64,000 nt of DNA from Falsigemmobacter intermedius (GCF_004054105.1 NZ_SBLC01000002.1:1-64000); one strand, 5' to 3'. Positions 45,656-55,445 are shown, counted from the first letter of the stretch. Notes: generated by a model from the sequence alone, not told the origin. Made by a program: numbers and translations.

Positions 45656-46942
45656 ATGACCCGGACCCCCGGTTTTGAAACCCTGCAAATTCACGCCGGC
45701 GCAAAGCCCGATCCGGCCACCGGCGCGCGCCAGGTGCCGATCTATCAGACCACAGCCTATGTGTTCCGCGATGCCGATCATGCCGCGAAGCTCTTTAACC
45801 TTCAGGAGGTGGGCTATATCTACTCGCGCCTGACCAACCCGACCGTTTCGGCCCTGGCCGAGCGGATCACCGCGCTGGAAGGCGGTATGGGCGGGATCTG
45901 CTGCTCCTCGGGTCACGCGGCCCAGATCATGGCGCTTTTCCCGCTGATGGGACCGGGCACCAATGTGGTTGCCTCAAACCGCCTTTATGGCGGCACGATC
46001 ACCCAGCTGACGCAGACCATCAAACGCTTCGGCTGGTCGGCGAAATTCGTGGACTTCGACGATCCCGCCGCCATGGAAGCGGCCGTGGATGAGAACACCC
46101 GCGCTTTCTTCTGCGAGTCCATCGCCAACCCGGCGGGCTATCTGATCGACATCGCCGCCGCCGCAAAGGTCGCCGATAAGGTCGGGCTGCCGCTCATTGT
46201 CGATAACACCTCCGCCACCCCCTATCTGTGCAATCCGATCAAACATGGCGCGACCCTGGTGGTGCATTCGACCACCAAATATCTGACCGGCAATGGCACG
46301 GTGACCGGCGGCGCGGTGATTGATTCCGGCAAATTTGACTGGGGCAAATCAGGCAAATTCCCCTCGCTTGCAGCCCCCGAGCCCGCCTATCACGGGTTGA
46401 ACTTCTATGAAGCGCTCGGCGGCATGGCCTTTACCTTCCACTCCATCGCCGTGGGCCTGCGCGATCTGGGCATGACGATGAACCCGCAGGCGGCGCATTA
46501 CACGCTGATGGGCATTGAGACGCTGTCGCTGCGGATGGAGCGTCACGTTGAGAACGCCCGCAAAGTCGCCGCTTGGCTGGAGGCCGATCCGCGCATCGAA
46601 AAAGTCACCTATGGCGGTCTTGAAAGCGCCCCCTGCTTTGAACGCACCAAGACCATCTACACCAAAGGTGCAGGGGCGCTGTTCACCTTCGCGGTGAAGG
46701 GCGGCTATGAGGCCTGCGTGAAACTGGTGGAAAGCCTGGAGCTTTTCTCCCATGTCGCCAACCTTGGCGATACCCGCAGCCTGATTATCCACCCCGCCTC
46801 AACCACCCACCGCCAGCTCACGGAAGAGCAGCAGGTGGCCGCAGGGGCCGCGCCGAATATGGTGCGCGTCTCGATCGGGATTGAGACGGCGGAAGATATC
46901 ATCGCCGATCTGGACCAGGCGCTGAGCAAAGCAACCGCCTGA
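45656..46942 (+). CDS. metY: O-acetylhomoserine sulfhydrylase
   Basis: A PLP-dependent Cys/Met metabolism enzyme of 428 aa that makes homocysteine from O-acetylhomoserine and sulfide. The PLP lysine is K208 in HSTTKYLTGNG. Other family landmarks are YSRLTNPT, SSGHAAQ and FFCESIANPAG. GGAGGAAA precedes the start. The C-terminal LGDTRSLIIHPASTTH distinguishes this family from unrelated PLP enzymes. Alternative activity as a cysteine synthase is possible. A terminator follows. Confidence 0.94.
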   Translation: MTRTPGFETLQIHAGAKPDPATGARQVPIYQTTAYVFRDADHAAKLFNLQEVGYIYSRLTNPTVSALAERITALEGGMGGICCSSGHAAQIMALFPLMGPGTNVVASNRLYGGTITQLTQTIKRFGWSAKFVDFDDPAAMEAAVDENTRAFFCESIANPAGYLIDIAAAAKVADKVGLPLIVDNTSATPYLCNPIKHGATLVVHSTTKYLTGNGTVTGGAVIDSGKFDWGKSGKFPSLAAPEPAYHGLNFYEALGGMAFTFHSIAVGLRDLGMTMNPQAAHYTLMGIETLSLRMERHVENARKVAAWLEADPRIEKVTYGGLESAPCFERTKTIYTKGAGALFTFAVKGGYEACVKLVESLELFSHVANLGDTRSLIIHPASTTHRQLTEEQQVAAGAAPNMVRVSIGIETAEDIIADLDQALSKATA

Positions 46943-46963
46943 TTTCCGGCGAAGTTCTGAACG

Positions 46964-46994
46964 GGCCTCCCTTCTCTGCGAGGGGAGGCCTTTT
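46964..46994 (+). terminator. terminator after metY
   Basis: GGCCTCCC (46964-46971) pairs with GGGAGGCC (46983-46990), followed by TTTT. It starts 21 bp after the metY stop codon. Confidence 0.85.
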
Positions 46995-47107
46995 CAGTGC
47001 CAAGTCCGGGAAGTTTCGGGAAAAAATCACGAGAGAGCACAAATTCTTTGCGCCCCCCTCTTGCACCACCCGGCAGGGACGGCTATTCACCCCCTCACCG
47101 AAAGGAC

Positions 47108-47182
<75 letters not shown>

Positions 47183-47198
47183 TCCCTTCGCCTTTAGT

Positions 47199-47273
47199 GC
47201 TGCAGTAGCTCAGTGGCAGAGCACTCCCTTGGTAAGGGAGAGGTCGAGAGTTCAATCCTCTCTTGCAGCACCA
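47199..47273 (+). tRNA. tRNA-Thr (GGT), second copy
   Basis: Nearly identical to the copy 16 bp upstream. The differences are one base in the D loop (GGCAG instead of GGTAG) and T at 47263 at the foot of the acceptor stem, which makes a G-U pair. The anticodon is again GGT, and CCA is encoded at 47271-47273. It is a tandem duplication. Confidence 0.97.
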
Positions 47274-47453
47274 TAATCTCCCCTTAAAACACCAAAGACA
47301 GCGCCTGATTTCAGAGCGGACGTCACACGGGCTGCCCGTTGGTTTCAGACCTGTGAGAAACCATCCTCCAGGATGACACGCAGACTCTGCGCAGAAAAAC
47401 CATCTGGCCTTTCGGGGCGCGACGGCCCCGCCTGAAGCGCCATGAGGGACTGC

Positions 47454-48359
47454 TCAGAGACGCCGGAGCCGTTTGGGGTAATAGGTCCAGGCCAGGAAGC
47501 GGCTTTCCTTCTGCCCCTGCGCCATATCGACAACCCGCGTCTCTGCCACAGCCGCTTTGTCCAGCACACGCGACAAAGGTCTGAGGTTGTCCTTCTTCGA
47601 GATCAGGCAGGTAAACCACAGACACTGCTCGGAAAATTCGGCGCTTTGCTCAATCATGCGGGCCACGAAGCCCACCTCACCACCCGGGCACCAAAGCTCG
47701 GCATTCTGGCCGCCAAAGTTCAGCGCCCCGCTGTTGCCCCGGCCCAGATTGCGCCACTTGCGACGGCTGCCGCTTTCGGCCGCCTCCGGCGAGGCGTGGA
47801 AGGGCGGGTTGCACAGGGTCACATGAAACAGATCGTCACGCCGGATCACACCCCGGAAGATGTCTTCGGGGTTGCTCTGCAGCCTCAGGTCAATCGACAG
47901 ATCATTCTGCCGACAGATCTCCCGCGCGGAAGCGATTGAGACCGGATCGATGTCAACGGCGGTGAAGCGCCAGCCATATTCATGCTGCCCGGTCAGCGGA
48001 TAGACCAGGCTCGCGCCGGTCCCGATGTCGAGCGCGGAGATCTGCGCCCCCCGCGGGGGGCGGCCCCCGTTTTCCCCGGCCAGAAGGTCGGCGAGGTAAT
48101 GGATATAATCAACGCGCCCCGGGATCGGCGGGCACAGATATCCGGGCGGTATCTCCCAGAACTCAAGATCGTAATGGGCGCGCAGCAGAGCGCCGTTTAG
48201 ACTGCGCACGGCCTGGGCATCGGCGAAATCAATCGTTCTCTGCCCCCGTGGGTTCAGGGTGACATAGGCCGCCAAATCGGGAGATTTCGCCATAAGACGA
48301 TCAAAATCATAGCCCTCGCGGTGTTGGTTGCGGGGGTGGAGCATGGGTTTGACAGCCAT
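47454..48359 (-). CDS. rlmF: 23S rRNA m6A1618 methyltransferase
   Basis: A SAM-dependent methyltransferase of 301 aa that modifies A1618 of 23S rRNA. It has the N-terminal family signature ([35 protein letters not shown]), a SAM-binding DIGTGAS (111-117) and the catalytic NPPFHAS (184-190), the NPPY-type motif of N6-adenine methylases. The start at 48359 has AGG about 6 nt upstream. It is a single gene. Confidence 0.93.
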   Translation of the reverse strand: MAVKPMLHPRNQHREGYDFDRLMAKSPDLAAYVTLNPRGQRTIDFADAQAVRSLNGALLRAHYDLEFWEIPPGYLCPPIPGRVDYIHYLADLLAGENGGRPPRGAQISALDIGTGASLVYPLTGQHEYGWRFTAVDIDPVSIASAREICRQNDLSIDLRLQSNPEDIFRGVIRRDDLFHVTLCNPPFHASPEAAESGSRRKWRNLGRGNSGALNFGGQNAELWCPGGEVGFVARMIEQSAEFSEQCLWFTCLISKKDNLRPLSRVLDKAAVAETRVVDMAQGQKESRFLAWTYYPKRLRRL

Positions 48360-48579
48360 GGGAAACCTGAATGTTACGTGGCACCTGGCGCGCCGGACAG
48401 GAGGCGGAACTTAAAGCCTCAGAGCGGGCGGCGGAATAGCTGAAACCGGAAAGAGGGGCGGTATGATGCAGCAGCCCCGCCCGGCTTTTCTTCCGGCGGA
48501 CTAAGATAGAGCCGGATGCGGCGGCCCTCAGCGCCGACCATTCTGCGAGGCATGTCGCAGCCAGGCGACCGGATGTGCG

Positions 48580-48611
48580 AAAGCCCGCCACAGTCCACTG
48601 CGGCGGGCTTT
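48580..48611 (-). terminator. terminator after the peptidoglycan-binding protein gene
   Basis: AAAGCCCGCC (48580-48589) pairs with GGCGGGCTTT (48602-48611), a 10-bp stem. It lies 17 bp after the minus-strand stop codon. The rest of the 48360-48579 gap holds no gene I can support. Confidence 0.75.
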
Positions 48612-48627
48612 GACAAATGCCGCGCGA

Positions 48628-49662
48628 TCAGCCGCCGGTCTGGCGTTGCAGGGCGCGCAGCTGGTCGCTGTTCAGATAGCCGCTCTCCGTGCTGCCCTGA
48701 CTGCGCTGCCAGGCCCGCAGAGCCTGACGGGTGCGCCGGTCAAAAGTGCCCGCCGTGCTCTGGGTGTCGTGTCCCAGTAGCGTCAGGCGCAGCTGAACTT
48801 CCCGCCGCTCGCTGACGGAAAGGCCAAGGGCGCGTTCCGCCGCCTCGTCGGCACCGCTGGTGACAGGGGGCGGCGTCGCTCCGGGGCGGCGCAGATCGCC
48901 GTATTGCCGCGAGAGCAGCGCCACATCCTGAGCGGTGACATAGCCGGTCTCCGAGAGCCGGTTCGCCCGCTGCCACGAGCGGATCGCGATGCGGGTGTTG
49001 TTGCCCCAGGCCCCGTCGGCCCCGCGGGTGTCATGGCCAAGCGCGGTCAGCTGTTGCTGAATCTCAAGCCGCTGGCTGCGCGTCAGCCCCAGAGCGGCCT
49101 CCTGCGCGGCCGGTGTGGTGACCGAAGGGGGCGGCGTCACGGGGGCGCGGCCAAGGTCACGGTACTGACTTGCGATCAACGCCAGATCCTGAGCGCTGAC
49201 ATAGCCGGTCTCGGCAAAGCGGTTGGCGCGCTGCCAGGAGCGGATGGCGGACCGGGTGTTATTGCCCCAGGCACCATCGGCGCCATAGGTGTTAAAGCCA
49301 AGCGCCGTCAGCTGCTGCTGCACCTCAACCCGGCGCGCCGCACTCAGCCCGAGCGCGGCTTCAGCGCTGGCTGCCGCATTCACGGAAGGCACCGGCTGCG
49401 GCGGCAGCGGCTGCACAGAGCCGGGGCGCAGCGCATTGATCGCGGCGATGGCATCCTGACGGAAAGCGCCCTGCGGGAAGCTGCTGAGATAATTTTCATA
49501 GGCCGCAATGCTGTTGCGCCCCTGGGCCTGCACGAAGGCATTCCGGTCAAGCTCCTGGGTGATCATCGCGCGGGCAACCCCGCCGATCCCGTCCTGAGCC
49601 GCAGCGCCCATGGGGGCGGAAAGCCCGGCCAGGATCAGCAGCGGCAAAGTGACCTTTTTCAT
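48628..49662 (-). CDS. exported protein with three peptidoglycan-binding repeats
   Basis: A 344-aa secreted protein (signal peptide to about AAAQ at residue 23). A short helical segment (SIAAYENYLSSFPQGAFRQDAI) is followed by three copies of a PG_binding_1-like domain at about residues 102-170, 188-257 and 276-341, joined by Pro-rich linkers. Copies 1 and 2 are almost identical in GADGAWGNNTR and SWQRANR; copy 3 is more divergent. There is no catalytic domain. It probably binds the cell wall in the periplasm, perhaps as part of a larger complex. The repeats look like an internal duplication. Confidence 0.85.
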   Translation of the reverse strand: MKKVTLPLLILAGLSAPMGAAAQDGIGGVARAMITQELDRNAFVQAQGRNSIAAYENYLSSFPQGAFRQDAIAAINALRPGSVQPLPPQPVPSVNAAASAEAALGLSAARRVEVQQQLTALGFNTYGADGAWGNNTRSAIRSWQRANRFAETGYVSAQDLALIASQYRDLGRAPVTPPPSVTTPAAQEAALGLTRSQRLEIQQQLTALGHDTRGADGAWGNNTRIAIRSWQRANRLSETGYVTAQDVALLSRQYGDLRRPGATPPPVTSGADEAAERALGLSVSERREVQLRLTLLGHDTQSTAGTFDRRTRQALRAWQRSQGSTESGYLNSDQLRALQRQTGG

Positions 49663-49772
49663 CTCGCTCTCCTTCTTGGCGGATGCAGGAACAGGCCGTC
49701 ATCCGGCCCGCCCACTCAAGGCAAAACGCCCTGCTCTGCAAACGGTTGCAGCCTCGCAGGCCGTTGCAGCGC

Positions 49773-50669
49773 TCAGGCGAATTTACGCCGGGTGAGAAAA
49801 TCGATGAAGGCTTTCAGCGCCGCCGTAGCGTGGCGCGCATCCGCATAGACCAGCTGGATGACCACGTCCTGGATCGGGTGATCGACCAGCACCTGCACCA
49901 GACGCCCTGCCGCCAGATCCTCAGCGATCAGGCTTTCAGGCAGCACCGAAATCCCCTGCCCGCTGAGAGCGGCCGCGCGCAGCATTTCCCAGTTATTGGC
50001 CTGGAGAACGGCGTTGACGCGCTGCCAGGTGACCTCTCCCTTGCGCATCAGCGGCCAGACAGTGGTCTCTGAGATGAGAGAGTGATGCAGGCAGCGCCGC
50101 TCGGCCAGATCCTCAGGCGCTGCGGGCGCACCGGCCTCAGCCAGATAGGCAGGAGAGGCCACCATCATGGCAGAGACCGTATGAAGCCTGCGCGCAAATA
50201 GCGTCGAATCCGGCAGACGCCCGCCCATGATGGCCGCATCAAGCCCGTCCTGATGCAGATCAGACCGCCCCTCGGTCAGCACCAGATCGAGCGTCACCTC
50301 CGGAAACTCGAGCATGAAGTCGGACACGACGGGCTGAAGCGTGCTCATCATATAGATCTTCGGCACACCGATGCGCAGACGACCCGCCACTTTCGATGAG
50401 GCCTCACGTATATCTTCATTGGCGCAGCGCAGATCCTCCAGGATGCGGCGCACGCGGTCATAATACCGCTGGCCCAGATCCGTCATCCGCAGGGAACGGG
50501 TCGAGCGCTGCAAAAGCCGCGTGCCAAGATCGGCTTCCAGATCGGCGATATATTTGCTCGCCTGGCTGCGGGAAATGCCCATGCGACGCGCGGCCGCCGC
50601 AAAGCTGCCCTCTTCGACCACGTGAACGTAGGTCTGTAAAATATTCGTATCCAAAACCGGCCCTGGCAC
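49773..50669 (-). CDS. LysR family transcriptional regulator
   Basis: A 298-aa LysR-type regulator. It has an N-terminal winged helix-turn-helix (TYVHVVEEGSFAAAARRMGISRSQASKYIADLE) and a C-terminal effector-binding domain with GRLRIGVPKIYMMSTL and GQGISVLPESLIAEDL. The CrgA-like subgroup is suggested by the overall pattern. The start is the GTG at 50669; a TTG 15 bp later is possible. No divergent target gene is present; the genes on both sides run on the same strand. Its ligand and targets are unknown. Confidence 0.9.
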   Translation of the reverse strand: MPGPVLDTNILQTYVHVVEEGSFAAAARRMGISRSQASKYIADLEADLGTRLLQRSTRSLRMTDLGQRYYDRVRRILEDLRCANEDIREASSKVAGRLRIGVPKIYMMSTLQPVVSDFMLEFPEVTLDLVLTEGRSDLHQDGLDAAIMGGRLPDSTLFARRLHTVSAMMVASPAYLAEAGAPAAPEDLAERRCLHHSLISETTVWPLMRKGEVTWQRVNAVLQANNWEMLRAAALSGQGISVLPESLIAEDLAAGRLVQVLVDHPIQDVVIQLVYADARHATAALKAFIDFLTRRKFA

Positions 50670-50808
50670 AAAACTGTCACATCAGAGCGGCTGAAATAGG
50701 CAGATCCCCCCCTTCGGGCAAGCAGGGCCGGGGCGGAAAAGACCAGAGGTCTGATCACGAATGCTAATGGCGGGAATTTATACGTCAAGACCCTGTCTGA
50801 CAGGTTTG

Positions 50809-50831
50809 CGGGCGCCCTCAGCGGGCGCCCG
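50809..50831. terminator. G+C hairpin after the small exported protein gene
   Basis: CGGGCGCCC (50809-50817) and GGGCGCCCG (50823-50831) form a 9-bp stem. It lies beyond the end of the small exported protein gene on the minus strand, but has no run of T on that side. Confidence 0.5.
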
Positions 50832-50861
50832 TGTTGTTTCCGGCCAGGGCCGGAGAGGGCC

Positions 50862-51098
50862 TCAGCGCGCCGAGGTCACCGGGGCGCCGGCCGAGGTTTC
50901 AACGACGGTCACGGCAACGGTATCGCTGTTCACGAAGTCACGGGCAATGGCCACATCGGTCGCCGGAACCTGAACGACTTCGCCGATCAGCTGCGAGGGG
51001 CCGCTGTTATCATTTGCGTTGTAATCAGCCGCCGAAGCACCGGTGGCAGCAAGAACGGCAAGGGTCACGATCGAAGCGATTTTTTTCATTTTCTTCAT
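50862..51098 (-). CDS. small exported hypothetical protein
   Basis: A protein of 78 aa (or 75 if started at the ATG at 51089). A lysine-rich start and hydrophobic core form a signal peptide (MKKIASIVTLAVLAATGASA). The mature part is about 54 residues with no cysteine and is Asn, Val and Thr rich (DYNANDNSGPSQLIGEVVQVP). I do not recognise the family. It lies between an OpgC-like gene and a LysR regulator on the same strand. A strong hairpin at 51224-51261 separates it from opgC. Confidence 0.7.
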   Translation of the reverse strand: MKKMKKIASIVTLAVLAATGASAADYNANDNSGPSQLIGEVVQVPATDVAIARDFVNSDTVAVTVVETSAGAPVTSAR

Positions 51099-51223
51099 CC
51101 ATTCAAAGGGAAAGGCGTGGATGCCTTTCGATGATGGAGAGGTAAGCCTGCGCTCTGAAAAGGATTAGATGTCATTCATCGCGCTCTGTGTTCGACAGGA
51201 TCGGACAATCACGGAGGCGTGAC

Positions 51224-51261
51224 AGCACAAAGCCCGGACCTTCCGGACCGGGCTTTGTGCT
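51224..51261. terminator. terminator after the OpgC-like gene
   Basis: A perfect 14-bp stem (AGCACAAAGCCCGG at 51224-51237, CCGGGCTTTGTGCT at 51248-51261) follows the end of the OpgC-like gene on the minus strand. T-runs are short, but the stem is very stable. Confidence 0.75.
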
Positions 51262-51277
51262 TGAAACTACAGGCGGA

Positions 51278-52528
51278 TCAGATCTGCGCGGGACGGCTGC
51301 GCGGGACCGCAACCTGACCGGGCTCTTCGGTAACAATGGGCGGGCGCGGCGCACCCAGAGCCGCGCGCGACAGCTCTTTGACCCAGGCGAGGAGCACCAG
51401 CGCCAGAAGACCGCCAAGGATCACCACATCCTCCACAATCGTCAGGGTCGGGTCGAAGTAATGCAGCGCCGCACGGGCGGCAAAGGAGAGAACCGTCCCC
51501 ACCGCAAAGACCGGCAGCGCCTGACGCCCCATGACCACCAGGGGCCAGGCCCAGCGAGAGGCCGAGAAGGCCCGCACATGGGTGCTCACGCTGATCAGAT
51601 AGGCCAGCGACAGAACATGCAGAAGCCGCGGCAGCTGCAGATAGCCCTTGTTGAAATCGACCAGCAGATAGGGCACCCCGGCTTCGCGCAGGGTCTTCAT
51701 CACCACGTAGAAGCCCTGATCGACCAGCGGCACCTGTTTGACCAGAAAGGCCAGCGAGGCATAAACCGCCGCCGCAAGGATCAGCCCGCGTCTGACCGGC
51801 ACAAAGCGACGCTTCCCGCGCAGCGCAAGTCCGGTGAGCACGCCGAGCACAAAGATCAGCTGCCAGGAAAAGGGATTCAGAAACCAGCCGCCCTGGTTGG
51901 GATAATTCGGCAGGTTCTGCCAGGTGATCCCTGCCGCCGCCCAGACGGCAAGCGAGCCGATCAGCAGCCAGCCCGGCCGCCGCTGCCCCGCCCAGATCAG
52001 CAAAGGCGCCACCAGCATCAGCAGGATATAAAGCGGCAGAATATTCACATAGCCGAACTGATGCAGCAAAAGCGGCAGCCCGATCAGCACGCCAACAGGG
52101 TCTTCGACAAAGCGGTTGAAGTTGTCCCGTGAGATCAGTTCAGGCACTTCGCCAAAGCGCAGCATCGCCGCCACAAGGCCCAGCACCGTGACCGAAATCA
52201 CGATATGGACCATGTAAAGAACCCAGGCGCGATGCCAGGGTCCGGCAATCCCGGCCCACCAGCGCTTCGCCTCAAAGTGTTTGGCATAGGCCAGGGCCGC
52301 CGAAACGCCCGCCAGCAGAACAAAAGCTTCGGCCGCATCCGAGAAGCCGAAGTTCTTCGAGGTCAGCACCTCATAGTGATTGCCCGGCACGTGGTTGATG
52401 AAAATCATCGCAAGCGCGAGGCCCCGGATCATATCGATCCGGCCATCACGGGGCGGTGCAGAGACCGCTGGAGGGGAGCTTATGTGTTTCACACTTCGGC
52501 ATCTGCCGCCTCTCTTCGGTAAAGGCAA
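51278..52528 (-). CDS. opgC: OpgC-like membrane acyltransferase
   Basis: A polytopic inner-membrane protein of up to 416 aa, of the OpgC family. That family succinylates osmoregulated periplasmic glucans. Landmarks are DGRIDMIRGLALAMIFINHVPGN at the first helix, FVLLAGVSAALAYAKHF, and about ten hydrophobic helices. It ends in a short Pro-rich tail. The start is unclear: TTG at 52528 and GTG at 52492 are in frame, and neither has a well-placed ribosome site. No glucan synthase genes (opgGH or ndvB) are adjacent. Confidence 0.82.
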   Translation of the reverse strand: MPLPKRGGRCRSVKHISSPPAVSAPPRDGRIDMIRGLALAMIFINHVPGNHYEVLTSKNFGFSDAAEAFVLLAGVSAALAYAKHFEAKRWWAGIAGPWHRAWVLYMVHIVISVTVLGLVAAMLRFGEVPELISRDNFNRFVEDPVGVLIGLPLLLHQFGYVNILPLYILLMLVAPLLIWAGQRRPGWLLIGSLAVWAAAGITWQNLPNYPNQGGWFLNPFSWQLIFVLGVLTGLALRGKRRFVPVRRGLILAAAVYASLAFLVKQVPLVDQGFYVVMKTLREAGVPYLLVDFNKGYLQLPRLLHVLSLAYLISVSTHVRAFSASRWAWPLVVMGRQALPVFAVGTVLSFAARAALHYFDPTLTIVEDVVILGGLLALVLLAWVKELSRAALGAPRPPIVTEEPGQVAVPRSRPAQI

Positions 52529-52697
52529 GTGAGGTAACAGATTTATGTAAAAATGTGGCGAACTCCCGCCCGTCGTCGTCCCACCATGCGCGAAGGCCTG
52601 CGCGTGCGAAACTCAGGGTGGAACCACCCGGGCAATCAGCGGGTTATTGCGCCCAGCACCATCCGTCTGGCCGTCCCGGGGAGGTGCGCGGCAACAA

Positions 52698-52734
52698 AAA
52701 GCCCCGGCTGCGGCATAGCCGCAACCGGGGCTTT
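52698..52734 (-). terminator. terminator of the dpp operon
   Basis: A long hairpin: AAAGCCCCGG (52698-52707) pairs with CCGGGGCTTT (52725-52734), with an inner stem TGCGGC/GCCGCA. On the minus strand it continues into TTTTT. It lies 14 bp after the last ATPase gene. Confidence 0.92.
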
Positions 52735-52748
52735 AAAAGGGTCAGCGT

Positions 52749-53711
52749 TCAGGCGCGCAGGTAGCGCACCAGATGCCCGCCGCCGATGTCGATCAGCTCT
52801 GACGCCTCCGGCGGCTCAAAGACATTCGGCGGCACCGAGCCGTCGCCCATGTGACGGTAACCCGCAGGCGCAGGCGGCAGCACTTTGACCAGCGCCTCGG
52901 TGTCTTCCTTCAGGAAGGTATCCGGGTCCGGAATCGCGGCAATCAGACGGCGGGTATAGGGGTGCTGCGGGTTCTCAAAGATCGCCTGCCAGGGCCCCTG
53001 CTCAACGATCTGACCGAAGAACATCACGACCACACGGTCGGACATATGCTCAACCACGCTCAGGTCGTGCGAGATCATCACGTAAGACAGCTGGAATTTT
53101 TCCTGCAGATCGAGCAGCAGGTTGATGATCTGCGCCCGGATCGACACATCAAGCGCCGAGACCGGCTCATCGAGCACCACGATCTCCGGCTCAAGGATCA
53201 GCGCACGGGCAATGCCGATGCGCTGGCGCTGACCGCCTGAGAACTCATGCGGATAGCGTTTACCCTGCTCGGGCGTGAGCCCCACGTTTTTCAGCATGGC
53301 GCTGATGCGGCGTTCAATCTCGGCCTTGTCTTTGACGCCATGGAGCCTGAGCGGCTGTTCAAGCGACTGCCAGACGGTCTGACGCGGATTGAGTGAGGCA
53401 TAGGGGTCCTGAAACACCATCTGCGCCGCGCGCGCCCGCGCCATGCGGCCCGGGGCCTGGGGTCCGGTCATCGGTTTGCCGTGAAAGCGGATGCTGCCCT
53501 CAGTCGGCTCCTGCAGCCCCATGATCGCCAGAGCCGTGGTGGATTTGCCGCAGCCCGATTCCCCCACGACCGAGAGGCACTCGCCCCGTGCCAGATCAAA
53601 GCTCAAGCCGTTGACGGCATGCAGATAGCGTTTGCCGCCCCCCAGCAGGCCCCCCGAAGTGATCGGGAAACGCACATGCAGGTCTTTGACTTCAAGGATC
53701 GGTGCCGTCAT
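52749..53711 (-). CDS. peptide ABC transporter ATP-binding protein (DppF type)
   Basis: A cytoplasmic ATPase of 320 aa of the oligopeptide/dipeptide importer type. It has Walker A GESGCGKST, signature FSGGQRQRIGIARAL, Walker B IVVLDEPVSALDVS, and the C-terminal oligopeptide-transporter tail with NPQHPYTRRLIAAIPDPD. The start at 53711 overlaps the stop of the upstream ATPase gene (ATGA); a longer open frame is an extension into that gene. It pairs with the DppD-type subunit. Confidence 0.93.
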   Translation of the reverse strand: MTAPILEVKDLHVRFPITSGGLLGGGKRYLHAVNGLSFDLARGECLSVVGESGCGKSTTALAIMGLQEPTEGSIRFHGKPMTGPQAPGRMARARAAQMVFQDPYASLNPRQTVWQSLEQPLRLHGVKDKAEIERRISAMLKNVGLTPEQGKRYPHEFSGGQRQRIGIARALILEPEIVVLDEPVSALDVSIRAQIINLLLDLQEKFQLSYVMISHDLSVVEHMSDRVVVMFFGQIVEQGPWQAIFENPQHPYTRRLIAAIPDPDTFLKEDTEALVKVLPPAPAGYRHMGDGSVPPNVFEPPEASELIDIGGGHLVRYLRA

Positions 53712-54622
53712 TGCGCCGCCCCTCCTTCCGTAATGCGGGGCGCGATATAGCGCTCCTGCGTCAGCACCGAGCGGTCCGCGATGATGCTGTCGATATCCAC
53801 CAGACGGTTGCGGCTGTCTGCGGTGCGCGAGCCCAGACGCGGCAGCGCCCCCAGAAGCCCCTTGGTGTAGGTATGCTGCGGGTTTGAGAAGAGCGCACGG
53901 GTGTCGTTTTCTTCCACCAGAACGCCCGAATACATCACCCCCACCCGCTGACAGACCGAGGCAATCACGCCAAGGTCGTGGCTGATGAACAAAACCGCCG
54001 TGCCGCGCTCGGCGCAAAGCTCGCGGATCAGTTTCAGCACTTCGGCCTGAACGGTCACATCGAGTGCCGTGGTCGGCTCATCGGCGATCAGCAGATCGGG
54101 GTTGCAGGCCAGCGCCATGGCGATCATCACCCGCTGGCGCAGACCACCCGACATCTGATGCGGATAGTTCCCGGCACGACGCTCCGGGCTGGGAACTTTG
54201 ACCGCAGCCAGGGCTTCGACGGCCAGTTTCTGCCCTTCAGCCCAGGACTTGCCCTGATGCAGCACGAACATCTCTGCAATCTGGCGGCCCACCGTCTGCA
54301 GCGGGTTCAGTGCCGTCATCGGCTCCTGAAAAATCATGGCAATGCGGTTGCCCCGCAGATTGCGCATGGTCTTTTTCGAGGCCGTCAGAAGATCCTCACC
54401 CCGGTAAAGGATCTGCCCGCCCGTGGCTTTCAGCGGCTTTTTCAAAAGCCCCATGATCGCCAGAGAGGTGACGGATTTACCCGAGCCGGATTCGCCGACC
54501 AGACCGAAAGTCTCGCCCGGCATGATCTGCAGCGAGACCCCTTTCAGGATCGGCACGGCCTTGCCACCCTTCAGCGGCACATCGACCTTCAGGTCTTTAA
54601 TCTCGATCAGCGGAGCACTCAT
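53708..54622 (-). CDS. peptide ABC transporter ATP-binding protein (DppD type)
   Basis: The first ATPase subunit of the peptide importer, 304 aa. It has Walker A GESGSGKS, signature [16 protein letters not shown], Walker [15 protein letters not shown] and a C-terminal [18 protein letters not shown]. It overlaps both neighbours by 4 bp, so the four genes B, C, D and F form one translationally coupled unit. Confidence 0.93.
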   Translation of the reverse strand: MSAPLIEIKDLKVDVPLKGGKAVPILKGVSLQIMPGETFGLVGESGSGKSVTSLAIMGLLKKPLKATGGQILYRGEDLLTASKKTMRNLRGNRIAMIFQEPMTALNPLQTVGRQIAEMFVLHQGKSWAEGQKLAVEALAAVKVPSPERRAGNYPHQMSGGLRQRVMIAMALACNPDLLIADEPTTALDVTVQAEVLKLIRELCAERGTAVLFISHDLGVIASVCQRVGVMYSGVLVEENDTRALFSNPQHTYTKGLLGALPRLGSRTADSRNRLVDIDSIIADRSVLTQERYIAPRITEGGAAQ

Positions 54623-55440
54623 AGTTTGCGCGTCCTCATATGCGGGTCGAGGCTGTCACGCAGTCCGTCGCCAAGAAGGTTAAAGCCGAGCACGGCAAGG
54701 AAGATCGCAAGGCCGGGGAAAATCGCGGCCCAGGGCGCAAGCTGCATCATCTCACGCGCATCCGTCAGCATGGACCCCCAGGAGGGGAACGGCGGCTGAA
54801 TGCCAAGCCCGAGGAAGGACAGCGAGGCCTCTGCGAGAACCGCACCGCCCATGCCAAGGGTCGCCATCACAAGGATCGGCCCCAGCATATTGGGCAGGAT
54901 CTGGGTGAACATGATCCGCAGATCAGAATAGCCCAGGGTCTGCGCGGCCTGAATATAGCCCTGCGACTTCAGCGAAAGGGTTGAGGAGCGGGCAATGCGG
55001 CAGGTCCAGGACCAGTTCGTAAAGCCAAGCGCGATCAGAAGCGACGGAAGCCCCGGCCCCAGCACCGCCATCACGGCCAGCGCGAAGATCAGCGAGGGAA
55101 TGGCGAGCATAACGTTGGTCAGGCCGTTCACAAGGTCATCCCACCAGCCGCCCCAATAGCCTGCGGTCATGCCCAGCGTGACACCGATCACCGAGTTGAT
55201 GATCTGCGAGACGATCCCCACGGTCAGCGAAATCTGCGCGCCGTAAAGGATACGGGTGTAGATGTCGCGGCCCTGACTGTCGGTCCCGAACCAGAATTCC
55301 CCATCCGGCGGCAGTTCCGAGTTCATCAGGTTGGCGTCAAGCACCGGATCAAAGGGCGCAAGCCAGGGCGCGAAAAGCCCGGCGAAGATCACCAGGACGG
55401 TCAGAAAACCGCCAAACCAGAGGTTAAATCCAAGGCGCAT
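54619..55440 (-). CDS. peptide ABC transporter permease (DppC type)
   Basis: An inner-membrane permease of 273 aa. The start at 55440 (MRLGFNLWFGGFLTVLVIFAG) has GGAGTGA upstream; the longer open frame runs into the dppB gene. It contains the OppC-like periplasmic segment with FWFGTDSQGRDIYTRILYGAQ, and the EAA loop around YIQAAQTLGYSDLRIMFTQILPN. It forms a heterodimer with the DppB type permease. Confidence 0.93.
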   Translation of the reverse strand: MRLGFNLWFGGFLTVLVIFAGLFAPWLAPFDPVLDANLMNSELPPDGEFWFGTDSQGRDIYTRILYGAQISLTVGIVSQIINSVIGVTLGMTAGYWGGWWDDLVNGLTNVMLAIPSLIFALAVMAVLGPGLPSLLIALGFTNWSWTCRIARSSTLSLKSQGYIQAAQTLGYSDLRIMFTQILPNMLGPILVMATLGMGGAVLAEASLSFLGLGIQPPFPSWGSMLTDAREMMQLAPWAAIFPGLAIFLAVLGFNLLGDGLRDSLDPHMRTRKL

Positions 55441-55445
55441 AAGCG

